64,000 nucleotides of DNA from the NCBI GenBank assembly GCA_021774335.1, contig JAJFJD010000036.1, forward strand, positions 43,875 to 107,874, read 5' to 3'. Positions 39,176 to 48,036 of the stretch are shown piece by piece. Every line of letters begins with the position of its first letter. Positions within the stretch are counted from its first letter, which is position 1. The stretch comes from Alphaproteobacteria bacterium. Lineage in GTDB: Bacteria; Pseudomonadota; Alphaproteobacteria; UBA8366. The notes beneath the pieces are model-generated. The model ran no database searches. It had not been told where the DNA came from and saw nothing but the letters and a program-made list of their open reading frames with translations. The translations under genes were made by a program, and so were the position numbers.

Positions 39176-40518
39176 CCGCAGCATCCCAGACACCGAATGC
39201 CGACCGTACCGGCGCGTTCATCGCAACCGCGCGCGGCCGGAACTTTCCGACCGAGGTGGTCGATGCGGCACGGATGTGCCTGGTCGATACCGTGGGCGTC
39301 GGAATCGGGGCGCATGCGGAAGGCGCCGGGCAGACGGTCCGGCAAGTCGCTGCCAAGTGGGGCACGACCGGTAATGCGCAACTGCTGCTCGGCGGCAAGG
39401 CCGCGCCTGCCGCGGCGGCGCTGGTCAACGCGACGCTGGGGCATTGTCTCGACTATGACGACACCCATGTCGGCGCGGTGGCGCATCTGTCCAGTCCGAC
39501 CTGGAACACCGCCCTGGCGCTGGGGCTGCACCATGGCGTGGATGAGCGCGATATCCTCGCGGCCTATATCGCCGGCTTCGAAACCGCAGCACGATTGGGC
39601 AGCGGCGGATTGGGTCAGGCCGCGAACGAGCGCGGCTTCCATTCGACCGGCGTGTTCGGCTGCCTCGGCGCGGCGACCACCGCCAGCGTTCTGTTGGGAT
39701 TGGACGAAGCCGGCATTCGCAATGCGTTGGGCGCGGCCGCGACCCAGGTCGGCGGGTTGATCGGCTCCTTCGGCACGATGTCTAAGCCGTTCCATGCCGG
39801 TAAGGCCGCGTTGAATGGAATCCTGGCCGCCGAACTCGCGGCTGAAGGTTTCGTGGCGGCGGAAAACTTGATCGAGGAGGAGGGGCCGCTGGCGCGGGCG
39901 CTGATTCAGGATGGGTCGGAAGTCATCCGGGCCTTTGATCCGGCGGGCCAGTGGGAGATCACGCAGAACACGTTCAAGCCTTACGCGTCCTGCCTGTTGA
40001 CGCATCCCGTCATCGATTCCGCGCGCAAAGTGTCGGATGCGGTGAAGGGCCGGGAGATCGACGGTATTCGCGTTCAGGTCAGCCCCTTCTGTATCCAGAT
40101 GGCGGGCAAGCCCGGCCCCCGGACCGGCCTCGAAGGAAAATTCAGTACCGCCTATTGCGCGGCACTGGGGCTGGAAGGCCATATGGCGACCGCCAACGAT
40201 TTCGCCGACGACCGGGTCAAGGATCCGTCGTTGCAAAATCTGGTCAGCCGGGTCGAGTTGGTGCCTGACGAGGGTCGCGACGTGCGGTCCGCGCGGGTCG
40301 AGATCCACTTCACGGACGGCTCGTCCCTGGACTCGGATACGCCGCTGGCGCTAGGCAATCCGGACAATCCGATGAGCTGGGACGACATGCGCGTGAAGTT
40401 CGACGGGCTGGTCGTACCGGTGCTGGGCGAACAGGACGGCGCGGAACTATTCGATGTGCTGCGCGGGTTTGATAACGGCGCGATGGAAGATTACGTTCGG
40501 CTGGTCGCGCGCGACTAG
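39172..40518 (+). CDS. MmgE/PrpD family protein (second of three)
   Basis: The 448-residue product has the MmgE/PrpD order: ARMCLVDTVGVGIGAHAEGAG, LGHCLDYDDTHVGAVAHLSSP, GSFGTMSKPFHAGKAALNG, TFKPYASCLLTHPVIDSA and KFSTAYCAALGLEG. It keeps the conserved Asp/His pocket residues of the dehydratase/decarboxylase family. The ATG overlaps the CaiB stop by 4 bp. It ends the operon that starts at 35487. The reaction is unknown; stereospecific dehydration or decarboxylation of a tricarboxylate or hydroxy acid is usual in the family. Confidence 0.92.
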   Translation: MTAASQTPNADRTGAFIATARGRNFPTEVVDAARMCLVDTVGVGIGAHAEGAGQTVRQVAAKWGTTGNAQLLLGGKAAPAAAALVNATLGHCLDYDDTHVGAVAHLSSPTWNTALALGLHHGVDERDILAAYIAGFETAARLGSGGLGQAANERGFHSTGVFGCLGAATTASVLLGLDEAGIRNALGAAATQVGGLIGSFGTMSKPFHAGKAALNGILAAELAAEGFVAAENLIEEEGPLARALIQDGSEVIRAFDPAGQWEITQNTFKPYASCLLTHPVIDSARKVSDAVKGREIDGIRVQVSPFCIQMAGKPGPRTGLEGKFSTAYCAALGLEGHMATANDFADDRVKDPSLQNLVSRVELVPDEGRDVRSARVEIHFTDGSSLDSDTPLALGNPDNPMSWDDMRVKFDGLVVPVLGEQDGAELFDVLRGFDNGAMEDYVRLVARD

Positions 40519-40571
40519 GCGCGGCCGAATTATTGGGGGCACGTACCATAATGACTAGGGGGAACTAGAAT

Positions 40572-40751
40572 ATGGGTATTGAAGTTGGTGGAATTCTTGG
40601 TCTGATCATACTGATCGCCAATGTCTGGGCGATCGTGAAAATCGTACAAAGCGGCGCCTCGACGGGCGCGAAAGTAATTTGGATCGTCGTAATTCTACTT
40701 CTGCCGATCCTGGGCCTGATCATCTGGTTCTTTGCCGGACCCAAGGGATAG
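40572..40751 (+). CDS. Small PLDc_N-domain membrane protein
   Basis: This 59-residue protein, easily missed for its size, has two hydrophobic helices: IEVGGILGLIILIANVWAIV and VIWIVVILLLPILGLIIWFF. The second matches the PLDc_N consensus (xxWxxxxLLLPxLGxxxYxxxG), the membrane anchor of cardiolipin synthases that also occurs as free-standing small proteins. It has no phospholipase part. It begins 53 bp after the PrpD stop and ends directly before two competing hairpins. Its role is unknown; it may be a membrane-stress or assembly factor. Confidence 0.8.
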   Translation: MGIEVGGILGLIILIANVWAIVKIVQSGASTGAKVIWIVVILLLPILGLIIWFFAGPKG

Positions 40752-40793
40752 CGTTTGCCGTCAGCCAGGACGGCAAACGTCCCGGCTGACGGC
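40752..40793 (+). terminator. Two mutually exclusive hairpins after the PLDc_N gene
   Basis: CGTTTGCCGTC (40752-40762) pairs perfectly with GACGGCAAACG (40769-40779) around a 6-nt loop. Part of the same left arm, GCCGTCAGCC (40757-40766), also pairs perfectly with GGCTGACGGC (40784-40793). Only one can form at a time. There is no long T-run, so Rho-independent termination is uncertain; 3'-end protection or attenuation before the GMC gene is possible. Confidence 0.5.
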
Positions 40794-40812
40794 GAAGGCG
40801 TTTCGGTATCTA

Positions 40813-40854
40813 ATAGGCGCAATCGAATAATAACGAACATTCGGAAGCGCCTAT
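40813..40854 (+). promoter_or_regulatory. 5'-UTR hairpin enclosing the GMC start codon
   Basis: ATAGGCGC (40813-40820) and GCGCCTAT (40847-40854) form a perfect 8-bp inverted repeat whose right arm includes the first two bases of the ATG at 40853. An inner CGAAT/ATTCG pair (40824-40828, 40839-40843) extends it. The ribosome site CGGAAG lies between inner and outer stems, so folding would hide the start. Confidence 0.45.
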
Positions 40855-42460
40855 GTCGTCCCAGCCTATTTCCTATGACTATATCGTCGTCGGCGCCGGT
40901 TCCGCCGGTTGCGTTCTTGCCAACCGCCTGACGGAAGACCCGTCGGTGCGCGTTCTGCTGCTCGAAGCGGGCGGCAAGGACAGTAACCCGTGGATCCATG
41001 TTCCGATCGGCTACATCAAGACGATGGCGATGCCGGGCCTGAACTGGCTGTTCGACACCGAACCGGACCCTTACACCTATAACCGGCCGATCCCCATTCC
41101 GCGCGGGCGTGTCCTCGGCGGATCGAGTTCGATCAACGGCATGCTGTATGTGCGCGGCAATGCGCTTGACTATGACGGCTGGGCGCAGTTCGGCAACCGC
41201 GGCTGGTCGTATGACGATGTGTTGGGCTACTTCAAGAAATCCGAAAACCGGGAAACCGACCTGTCCGAATATCGCGGCAGCGGCGGTCCGCTCAACGTCG
41301 CCGACATGCGAGAGAGCCATGAACTGCTGGACGCGGTGATCGAGACGGCAGACGGCCTCGGATATCCGCGTAACCCCGATTACAACGGTGCATCGCAGGA
41401 CGGCTTCGGATACTTCCAGGTCACGCAGAAGGATGGCCGCCGCAACAGCGCCGCCGTCGCTTATCTCAACCCTGCGCGCAACCGTCCGAATCTGCATGTG
41501 GAGACCAACGCGCATACGAAACGCATTGTTTTCGACGGAAAGCGGGCGGTGGGGGTCGTCTACGACAAAGGCGGCGCTGAATATGAGGCGCGGGCCGGAC
41601 GCGAGGTGGTCCTATCGGCGGGGGCGGTGCAATCGCCGCAGATATTGGAACTGTCGGGCGTCGGACGTCCCGACGTGCTGCAGCAACACGGCATCGCCGT
41701 GCATCACGATCTGCCCGGTGTCGGGGAAAACGAACAGGACCACTACGTCGCCCGGCTGGTCGCCCGCATTAACCGGCCGATCACGCTGAACGAGCAGACG
41801 CGCGGTTTTTCGATGGTCGGGGAGGTCCTGAAATACGCCTTCGGCCGGCGCGGTATTCTGACCTATACCGCCGGGATCGTGTATGGCTTCGTGCGGTCGC
41901 GGCCCGAGGTCGCGTCGCCGGACCTGCAATTCCATGTCGCACATGCCAGCTTCAAGGACCCGAAGAAGCGCATCCTCGACCACGAGCCGGGGATCACCAT
42001 TGGCCCGTGCCAATTGCGCCCGGAAAGCCGCGGCACCATTCACATCAAATCCGCCGACCCGTTCGCCGCTCCGGCGATCCGCCCGAATTTTCTGTCGGCA
42101 GAGATGGACCGCGCAACCCTGGCCGCCGGGATGCGGATCGGGCGGAAGCTGATATCCGCAGCACCCTTGTCGCACTATGTCGATGCCGAAACCTTGCCCG
42201 GCCCCGACTGCGCCACGGACGACGAAATCATAGATTTCGCGCGGCAGACGGGCGCCACCCTCTATCACCCGGTGGGGACGTGCAAGATGGGATCGGACCC
42301 GATGGCGGTCGTCTGCGATCAGCTCAAGGTGCACGGTCTGGAAGGGCTGCGCGTCGTCGACGCATCGATCATGCCGACACTCGTGTCGGGCAACACCAAC
42401 GCGCCGACCATCATGATCGCGGAAAAGGCCGCGGATATGATGAAGGCGGAACAGCGCTAG
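40853..42460 (+). CDS. GMC-family oxidoreductase (choline dehydrogenase-like)
   Basis: The 535-residue product is a full-length FAD-dependent GMC oxidoreductase: YIVVGAGSAGCVLANRLTED binds FAD, RGRVLGGSSSINGMLYVRG is GMC signature 1 and LSAGAVQSPQILELSGVG signature 2. The active-site His is in TLYHPVGTCKMG, and the end has SGNTNAPTIMIAEKAA. Members oxidise primary alcohols of choline, glycols, sugars or alkanols. The substrate is not evident. It is followed after 22 bp by a double-hotdog gene, probably cotranscribed, and preceded by a start-codon hairpin. Confidence 0.93.
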   Translation: MSSQPISYDYIVVGAGSAGCVLANRLTEDPSVRVLLLEAGGKDSNPWIHVPIGYIKTMAMPGLNWLFDTEPDPYTYNRPIPIPRGRVLGGSSSINGMLYVRGNALDYDGWAQFGNRGWSYDDVLGYFKKSENRETDLSEYRGSGGPLNVADMRESHELLDAVIETADGLGYPRNPDYNGASQDGFGYFQVTQKDGRRNSAAVAYLNPARNRPNLHVETNAHTKRIVFDGKRAVGVVYDKGGAEYEARAGREVVLSAGAVQSPQILELSGVGRPDVLQQHGIAVHHDLPGVGENEQDHYVARLVARINRPITLNEQTRGFSMVGEVLKYAFGRRGILTYTAGIVYGFVRSRPEVASPDLQFHVAHASFKDPKKRILDHEPGITIGPCQLRPESRGTIHIKSADPFAAPAIRPNFLSAEMDRATLAAGMRIGRKLISAAPLSHYVDAETLPGPDCATDDEIIDFARQTGATLYHPVGTCKMGSDPMAVVCDQLKVHGLEGLRVVDASIMPTLVSGNTNAPTIMIAEKAADMMKAEQR

Positions 42461-42482
42461 GCGCTATCGCGGGAGGGCGAGC

Positions 42483-43295
42483 ATGTCGCAGACAACACCG
42501 GAGTACCGGCTCGAGCCGGGGTATGAATTTCCCACGGAGGAAATCACCGTGTCCGAGGCCGAACAGCATCAGTTGCACGGCTTTTGCGACACGCCGCCAG
42601 AGCGCTATGGCGACTTCGTGGATCCGACATTCCTGGCGCGGCGTACGATCCGGCTGAACACGGAAGCGATTCAGGCTTGCCGGCCGGACTGTGCACCCGT
42701 CCATATGGTGCACCGGCTCAAGGTGCATGCGCCGGTTTGCCTTGGCGAAACCGTAACGATGACAGGGCAGTACATTGCGATCCCCGAGATTTCACGGGGC
42801 TGGGTCACCAAGACCCGTTGGGAATTTCATCGGGCCGACGGCGGCCATGTGCTGACGGTGGAACCCGACGTGATGATGATGGATCCGAGCAAGGCGCCGT
42901 CCGAGAAGAAGGGCGCGCGCAAGGAGCGACCGGCCGCAGATGATGCCGGGTTTGAAACACTGTTAGAAAAACAGTGCACGCCGGACACGACGCTCGGCTA
43001 TTGCGAGGGCACGACGAACCTGATTCATACCGTGCCCGAGGTCGCCGCCGAATACGGGTTCCGCGCGCCGATCATCGCCGGGAATCAGACCGTCAACTTC
43101 CTAGTCGAAGCCCTGGCGTTGGACGGCGTTCCCGCCGAGATGGACCTGGAATTGAAATTCCTGAAGCCCGTGTTCTGGGACGATGCCATCGCAGTGCAGG
43201 GACGGCGGGAAGGCGGCGCCCTAACCGCCCTGCGTGCCGTCAACGGCGACGGTGAGACAGTGGCGACCGGTATCGTGAATTCGGTTCGTTACTAA
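42483..43295 (+). CDS. MaoC-like double-hotdog protein
   Basis: The 270-residue product looks like two hotdog domains. The N-terminal half carries VHMVHRLKVHAPVCLGE and the C-terminal half TTNLIHTVPEVAAEYGFRAPIIAGNQ, close to the MaoC hydratase pattern (NxxH ... AxxxGFxxPIxxG). MaoC-fold proteins hydrate enoyl-CoA or act as thioesterases. No Asp is obvious before the IH, so catalysis is uncertain. It lies downstream of GMC on the same strand, and its stop overlaps the convergent M28-like stop by 4 bp. Confidence 0.75.
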   Translation: MSQTTPEYRLEPGYEFPTEEITVSEAEQHQLHGFCDTPPERYGDFVDPTFLARRTIRLNTEAIQACRPDCAPVHMVHRLKVHAPVCLGETVTMTGQYIAIPEISRGWVTKTRWEFHRADGGHVLTVEPDVMMMDPSKAPSEKKGARKERPAADDAGFETLLEKQCTPDTTLGYCEGTTNLIHTVPEVAAEYGFRAPIIAGNQTVNFLVEALALDGVPAEMDLELKFLKPVFWDDAIAVQGRREGGALTALRAVNGDGETVATGIVNSVRY

Positions 43296-44419
43296 GCCGC
43301 GCTCAGGGCGACCGCGACCGCGGAGAAAGCCTTCGCCAACCGGGCGGTCTTGTCCACGTCGATAGCGTCCGGCCAGTGGTCGTCAGGGTTGTGGAACAGC
43401 CCGTTCTCGCCCAACAGCGATACATAGCGGCCGCCATGGTCGAAGATATTGCGCGCCTCGCCGCGGGGACGCTGGTCCAACGGCGTTTCGTACTCGGGCG
43501 GTGCTCCGGCTTCCTGCATCTGGGCGCGGCCTAGCTCCAGCAAGTCTTTCTCCGACCCTTGCAGATGCGCTTTGCCGTCGATCCCCGATCCGAAATTCGC
43601 GCCGAGATGAATCCAGCAATGGGCGCTTGGGACGATCCCGTCGTTTTCCTCGATGAAATGGTCGAGGCCGAGATGGCCCAGCTCATGCCCGGAATTGGCT
43701 GTGAAAATCGCGGTGCGGTCGGGGTTTGCCGTGCTCAGCGTGCGCATGATCTCCAGCAGCACCACAAGTCCGCCGCCGCGTTCCGACGCGCAACTCCACC
43801 AACCGCTGCGCGGTGTCATCACGACGAGCGGCGCGAGGGACGGGTCGCGTCCGTCGATCCGGCCGACGATGTTGTCCGACGTTGTTGGCGTTCGCGTCAT
43901 TTCCACCGTGACGGAGACAGTCGCGCCGTCGGCGGCGGCTTTCTCGAGCAGTGCCGTGTGCTCGTTGGAAACTTGCAGCACCGGCGGGCCGAACGGATCG
44001 GTGAAACTATCCGCGTTGATCGGGCAGAGGCCGGCGCGGCCGCCGTCGGTGATCTGGATGATGGCTTGGTGGAGGCCGCTGCGCCGAGTTTCCTCGACTT
44101 CGGGTGTGGATCGCGGATTGGTCTTGGCGAGCCCGACCGGCGCGTCGCTGCCGATTGGACCCAACTTTCCGGTCAGACCGTCCGGGCCGGTCGTACCACC
44201 GTCGAAGCGCGGCAGGCCGTCCAGCGTAGTGCCATCGACCGTTGCCGTCGCCGTGACGACATCGACCCGGTCCAGACTGTAGGTCGAACGCTCGGGGGTT
44301 ACCCCAAGTGCTGAGAATTCTCCGGCGAGCCAATCGGCCGAAGCGCTGTCGACGTCACTGCCGGTGCGGTGGATGCCCTGCTTGTCATAGGCCCCGATGA
44401 TATTGCCGATACGCTCCAT
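43292..44419 (-). CDS. Peptidase M28-like protein with altered metal site
   Basis: The 375-residue product follows the M28 aminopeptidase layout, with a PA-like insert (residues ~60-165), NIVGRIDG, then LLEIMRTLS and FTANSGHELGHLGLDHFI. The zinc ligands seem lost. The usual AHxD reads TPRS (202-205) and the usual DDN reads SER (212-214). A late His in NPDDHWPD is retained. It may have become non-catalytic or use another chemistry. There is no signal peptide, so it should be cytoplasmic. It ends a minus-strand run after gamma-glutamyltransferase (31 bp gap), another glutathione/peptide enzyme. Confidence 0.75.
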   Translation of the reverse strand: MERIGNIIGAYDKQGIHRTGSDVDSASADWLAGEFSALGVTPERSTYSLDRVDVVTATATVDGTTLDGLPRFDGGTTGPDGLTGKLGPIGSDAPVGLAKTNPRSTPEVEETRRSGLHQAIIQITDGGRAGLCPINADSFTDPFGPPVLQVSNEHTALLEKAAADGATVSVTVEMTRTPTTSDNIVGRIDGRDPSLAPLVVMTPRSGWWSCASERGGGLVVLLEIMRTLSTANPDRTAIFTANSGHELGHLGLDHFIEENDGIVPSAHCWIHLGANFGSGIDGKAHLQGSEKDLLELGRAQMQEAGAPPEYETPLDQRPRGEARNIFDHGGRYVSLLGENGLFHNPDDHWPDAIDVDKTARLAKAFSAVAVALSAA

Positions 44420-44450
44420 GGCCGTGTGCCCTCCGATTGATTGTTCTTGT

Positions 44451-46064
44451 TTAGACTTCCAGCGCCATGCCGTCGCGGCCCGGGTCGGCGCCGCCGTGCC
44501 ACTTGCCCTGGTCGTCGATCAGGATGCCGTGCACGCCCGCATAGGTGTAGGACATGTGACTGCGTGCCGTCGGGTAGCCCATCTGTCCGAGCGACTGCTG
44601 CACAAAGCGTGGGATGCGGTTGCTGAAGTCGACGGTGTCGCTGTTGCAGGTGAAACGCGGTGCTGCGACGGCTTCGGAAATGGTCATGCCGAAGTCGAAC
44701 ACGTTCAGCAGTGACTGCAGGATGCCCATGGCGATGAAAGTGCCGCCGGGGGCGCCAATGACGATGAACGGTTCGTCGCCGCGGAACACCATGGTCGGCG
44801 CCATCGACGTGAAGCGACGCTTGCCGGGCGCCACCGATCCCGGCATGCCGGGGCGTGGGTCGAACACCGCCATGCAGCCGTTATACATGAAGCCAAGACC
44901 GGCGGTGATGACCCCCGATGGGCTGCCGAGCGAGTGGGTCATCGTGACTGCGTTGCCGTCGCCGTCGATGACGGAGATATGGGTGGTATCGCGTGGCTCT
45001 TCGGTTGGGTCGAAACGCTTCACATGCGCCTTCTCGCCGCGTCCGATAGCATCGGCGTGGGTTGCGGCGTAATCCTTGCTGGTCAGCCGGTCGACCGGGA
45101 CATCGACAAAGGCCGGGTCGCCGACGAAGCGGTCTTTGTCGCTGGTCGCGATCTTCATCGCCTCCGCCACGGTGTGGATGTATTCGGGGCTGTTGTGGCC
45201 CATCGCCTGCAGGTCGAAGTTCTCCAGGATGTTCAACATCTCTAGGATCATGATGCCGCCGCCCGGCGGGCAGCCGGTCGACAGGCGGTACCCGCGATAG
45301 GTTCCCCATAGCGGATCGTTGCGCACGGTTTCGTAGGACGCGAGATCCTCGCGTGACAGCAGCCCTCCGTTCGCGCCGATGTCTTCGGCCATTTGCTCGG
45401 CCATTTCGCCGGTGTAGAAGGTTTCGGCGCCACCCTCGGCGATGCGGCGCAGCGCGGAGGCCATATCCGGGTTTTCCAACAGGTCCCCGGGGCGCTTCAC
45501 GTTGCCGTCATCATCGAAGTAAATGCGCTTGCCGGACGGCGTGTGGCCGAGCTTCTCGACCGTCGCGACACGGCCATAGTCGTGGAACTTGGTCCAATAC
45601 TGATGCATCGTCGGGCGGATGACGACGCCCTGATCGGCCTCGGCGATGGCCGGGGCGACGATATCGCGCCAATCCATCGTACCGTATTCGACAATCGCCT
45701 CGTAGAACGCCTTCAGGCTGCCCGGCGTCATGATCGACTGGTGGCCGACCTCGTTCGCCCGGTCCTTCAGGAAAAAGCCGAAGCCGTCGCGTGCCTCAGC
45801 CTCGATTTTGTCGGCCCACATGTCGGCGGTGGCCGCCGCCGGTGCGGTGGTGTGGAAGTCGATGAAGCCATGCATATTTTGTTTCGGCATGAAGACCTGC
45901 ATGGTGCCGAATCCGGCGACCCCGCACATCTGCGGGTCTACGACGGTTTCGACCAGGGCGCAGGTGATCGCCGCGTCGATGGCGTTGCCGCCACGCTGGA
46001 GACAGAGCGCCCCTGCTTCGACGGCTTCCGGCTGCGGTGCGGTGATCATTCCCCGGGACATCAT
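44451..46064 (-). CDS. Gamma-glutamyltransferase family protein
   Basis: The 537-residue product is a gamma-glutamyltranspeptidase-like Ntn hydrolase: MITAPQPEAVEAGALCLQRG and GNAIDAAITCALVETVVDPQ at the N-terminus, then RDTTHISVIDGDGNAV with the Thr that becomes the nucleophile after self-cleavage. GSMAPTMVFRGDEPFI follows in reversed form as RFTSMAPTMVF. It cleaves gamma-glutamyl bonds of glutathione or analogues. Unlike E. coli Ggt it has no signal peptide, so it is probably cytoplasmic. ATG 46064 has AAGGAAAGGAA upstream. It is preceded by a MetX-like gene 31 bp upstream. Confidence 0.9.
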   Translation of the reverse strand: MMSRGMITAPQPEAVEAGALCLQRGGNAIDAAITCALVETVVDPQMCGVAGFGTMQVFMPKQNMHGFIDFHTTAPAAATADMWADKIEAEARDGFGFFLKDRANEVGHQSIMTPGSLKAFYEAIVEYGTMDWRDIVAPAIAEADQGVVIRPTMHQYWTKFHDYGRVATVEKLGHTPSGKRIYFDDDGNVKRPGDLLENPDMASALRRIAEGGAETFYTGEMAEQMAEDIGANGGLLSREDLASYETVRNDPLWGTYRGYRLSTGCPPGGGIMILEMLNILENFDLQAMGHNSPEYIHTVAEAMKIATSDKDRFVGDPAFVDVPVDRLTSKDYAATHADAIGRGEKAHVKRFDPTEEPRDTTHISVIDGDGNAVTMTHSLGSPSGVITAGLGFMYNGCMAVFDPRPGMPGSVAPGKRRFTSMAPTMVFRGDEPFIVIGAPGGTFIAMGILQSLLNVFDFGMTISEAVAAPRFTCNSDTVDFSNRIPRFVQQSLGQMGYPTARSHMSYTYAGVHGILIDDQGKWHGGADPGRDGMALEV

Positions 46065-46095
46065 GGTTCCTTTCCTTGGCCTGTGCCTGCGTGGT

Positions 46096-47133
46096 CTAGC
46101 CGTGCTGTTCGAGAAACGCCTTGAGCGCCGGTCCCCATTTCGCCCAATCGACGGACGGGCCGCGATGGCCGTAGGCGCTGTCGAGGGCATGATATTCCGC
46201 CGATACGCCGACGCCGGCGAGATAGTCGACCGTTTCCGGACCGAGCGACGGTGGGAACAGGGCGTCGGTGCGCGACAGGACGTAAAGCATCGGCGCCTTG
46301 ATGGCCGCGGCGCGCGGTTTCGTGTCGTACAGGATCGCGGCCTTGCGCAGCGCGATCAGCGAATTAGCGTCGAATTCCTCGGCCCAGCCGGTTGCCATGG
46401 CGCGCATTTGCCGCGTGCGCTCGTCGGGGTCGGCGACCGTATCTTCCAACTGCTTGGCGATGCCGTAGTTGGTCAACGTCTCGACCCGCATATCGACCAG
46501 CACATCGTAGACGCCGCTGTCCTTCTTGTTCGCGTAGTAGTCGCCGCCGTTCCAGCCGGGACAGGCAGCAAACCTGTCAATCAACGCGGTTACCGATGCG
46601 GGGTCGCCGCGGCCGCTGATGCCGGTGGCGACGGGGGCGAGGGCGCGCATCCGCTCCGGGTGGCGCGTGCCCCATTCGAAGGTTAGATAGCCGCCGTAGG
46701 AGAAACCGACGACCGCGGCCAATTGGCCAATGCCTAGATGATCGATGAGGCGGCATTGCGCCTCGATCATGTCGCCGGTCGTGATATCGGGAAAACTCAG
46801 GCCATAGACCTGGCCGGTATCCGGGTCCGTGTGGGCGGGCCCGGTACTGCCATAGGACGACCCGATCATGTTGGAGGCGATCACGCAGAAGCGGTCCGTA
46901 TCGATGGCGCGGCCGGGGCCGATCAATTCCTCCCACCAGCCGCCGGAATCGCCGGCGTGCGGATTGCTGGTATAGCCATGGCCGAGCAGGATCGCGTTGC
47001 TTCCGTCCTCTGCGAGGATGCCGTAGGTCTCGTAAGCGATATCGAGCGCCTCGAACCGGCCACCCTTTTCCAACTCGAAATCGGCTGTCGTATACAAAGT
47101 CGATGTAGGCAGGAGCATGGCAAACGGCCTCAT
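46096..47133 (-). CDS. MetX-like (homoserine O-acetyltransferase family) alpha/beta hydrolase
   Basis: The 345-residue product has the MetX/homoserine-acetyltransferase fold: ILLGHGYTSNPHAG, the segment NMIGSSYGSTGPAHTDP, the nucleophile in VVGFSYGGYLTFEWGTRHP, and Asp in SRTDALFPP. A His in SAYGHRGPS completes the triad. The typical LGSCxGSTGP reads IGSSYGSTGP and the elbow is GFSYGG instead of GGSxGG, so it is an off-branch member rather than a certain MetX. It is the first of a minus-strand run with gamma-glutamyltransferase and the M28-like protein, and is divergent from a GntR regulator gene, which may control the run. Confidence 0.85.
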   Translation of the reverse strand: MRPFAMLLPTSTLYTTADFELEKGGRFEALDIAYETYGILAEDGSNAILLGHGYTSNPHAGDSGGWWEELIGPGRAIDTDRFCVIASNMIGSSYGSTGPAHTDPDTGQVYGLSFPDITTGDMIEAQCRLIDHLGIGQLAAVVGFSYGGYLTFEWGTRHPERMRALAPVATGISGRGDPASVTALIDRFAACPGWNGGDYYANKKDSGVYDVLVDMRVETLTNYGIAKQLEDTVADPDERTRQMRAMATGWAEEFDANSLIALRKAAILYDTKPRAAAIKAPMLYVLSRTDALFPPSLGPETVDYLAGVGVSAEYHALDSAYGHRGPSVDWAKWGPALKAFLEQHG

Positions 47134-47252
47134 TGGGTTTTACAGCGGTGGCGGCAGTGACGTGATGGCGTGATTTGTCCTTATCGTACTGCGTCGCTTA
47201 GCTCGGCTCCACATTTCTAAACGTCTTGGAATTCATGCACTGGTAGGCTTTG

Positions 47253-48029
47253 ATGGACGGTGTAATGGACGATACGCGATCACCCAAGACACAGCCGCGG
47301 TATCAGGACGTCGCGGACGTGTTGATGCAGGAAGTGGCGGACGGCCTGTTTCCCATCGGCTCGATGCTGCCGACGGAACTGGAGCTGTGCGAGCGTTTCG
47401 ACGTCAGCCGCTATACGATCCGGGAAGCGCTGCGCCGGCTGGAGGAAATCGGCCTGGTCGCACGGCGTCAGGGATCGGGCACCGTCGTACAGGCGACGGA
47501 ATTCGGGCCGGGCTATGTCCAGCAAATCGGCTCGCTGTCCGAGCTTTTACAGTATTCCGCCGATACACGGCTTTATGTGATGGAAACCGAGGACATTACG
47601 CTCGACCGCGGTCTCGCTCGCGTGCTGCGCTGTCGGCCGGACGAAGAGCGTCACAGGATCAGCGGCGTGCGCCGGGTCGACGCCTCGGGACAGCCTATAT
47701 GCTGGAGCGATATTTATGTGATACCGGAATATGCCGGCATTCTCGACATGATCGGCAAGCGGTCCGGGCCGGTCTATAGCATGATCGAGAGCGATTTCGG
47801 CGAGAAGGTCGAGAGTGTCTCGGTCGAGATGTTCCCGAGCACCGTGCCGGAACGCTTGGAAGCGGCGCTCGACGTAGCGCCCGGCACCTCCGCGATGACG
47901 ATTATCCGGCGGTATACAGGGCAGGATAACCGTCTCTTCGAAGTGTCGGTCAGCGTCCATCCGGAAGGGCGGTTCACCTATTCGATCGCGCTCAAGCGGG
48001 AATGGCGATTGCCGGTCGGCGGCCGTTAG
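47253..48029 (+). CDS. GntR/HutC-family transcriptional regulator (UTRA domain)
   Basis: The ~258-residue product has an N-terminal winged helix (LPTELELCERFDVSRYTIRE, ALRRLEEIGLVARRQGSG). A C-terminal UTRA ligand-binding domain follows, with RHRISGVRRVDASGQPICWS and ISLK-like YSIALKREWRL. Such HutC-type regulators usually repress adjacent catabolic genes until a small ligand binds. It is divergent from the MetX-like/gamma-GT/M28-like run, its most likely target (inference). Starts at 47253 or 47265 are both possible; neither has a strong ribosome site. Confidence 0.9.
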   Translation: MDGVMDDTRSPKTQPRYQDVADVLMQEVADGLFPIGSMLPTELELCERFDVSRYTIREALRRLEEIGLVARRQGSGTVVQATEFGPGYVQQIGSLSELLQYSADTRLYVMETEDITLDRGLARVLRCRPDEERHRISGVRRVDASGQPICWSDIYVIPEYAGILDMIGKRSGPVYSMIESDFGEKVESVSVEMFPSTVPERLEAALDVAPGTSAMTIIRRYTGQDNRLFEVSVSVHPEGRFTYSIALKREWRLPVGGR

Positions 48030-48036
48030 TCCCGCA

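Noticed and set aside
39121..40308. Minus-strand 395-codon frame opposite the second PrpD gene
   Set aside because: Antisense shadow with no recognisable domain or ribosome site.
43292..43295. Four-base overlap of convergent stops considered as a fusion or frameshift
   Set aside because: Both proteins end normally; such overlaps of convergent genes are common here (also at 14005-14008).
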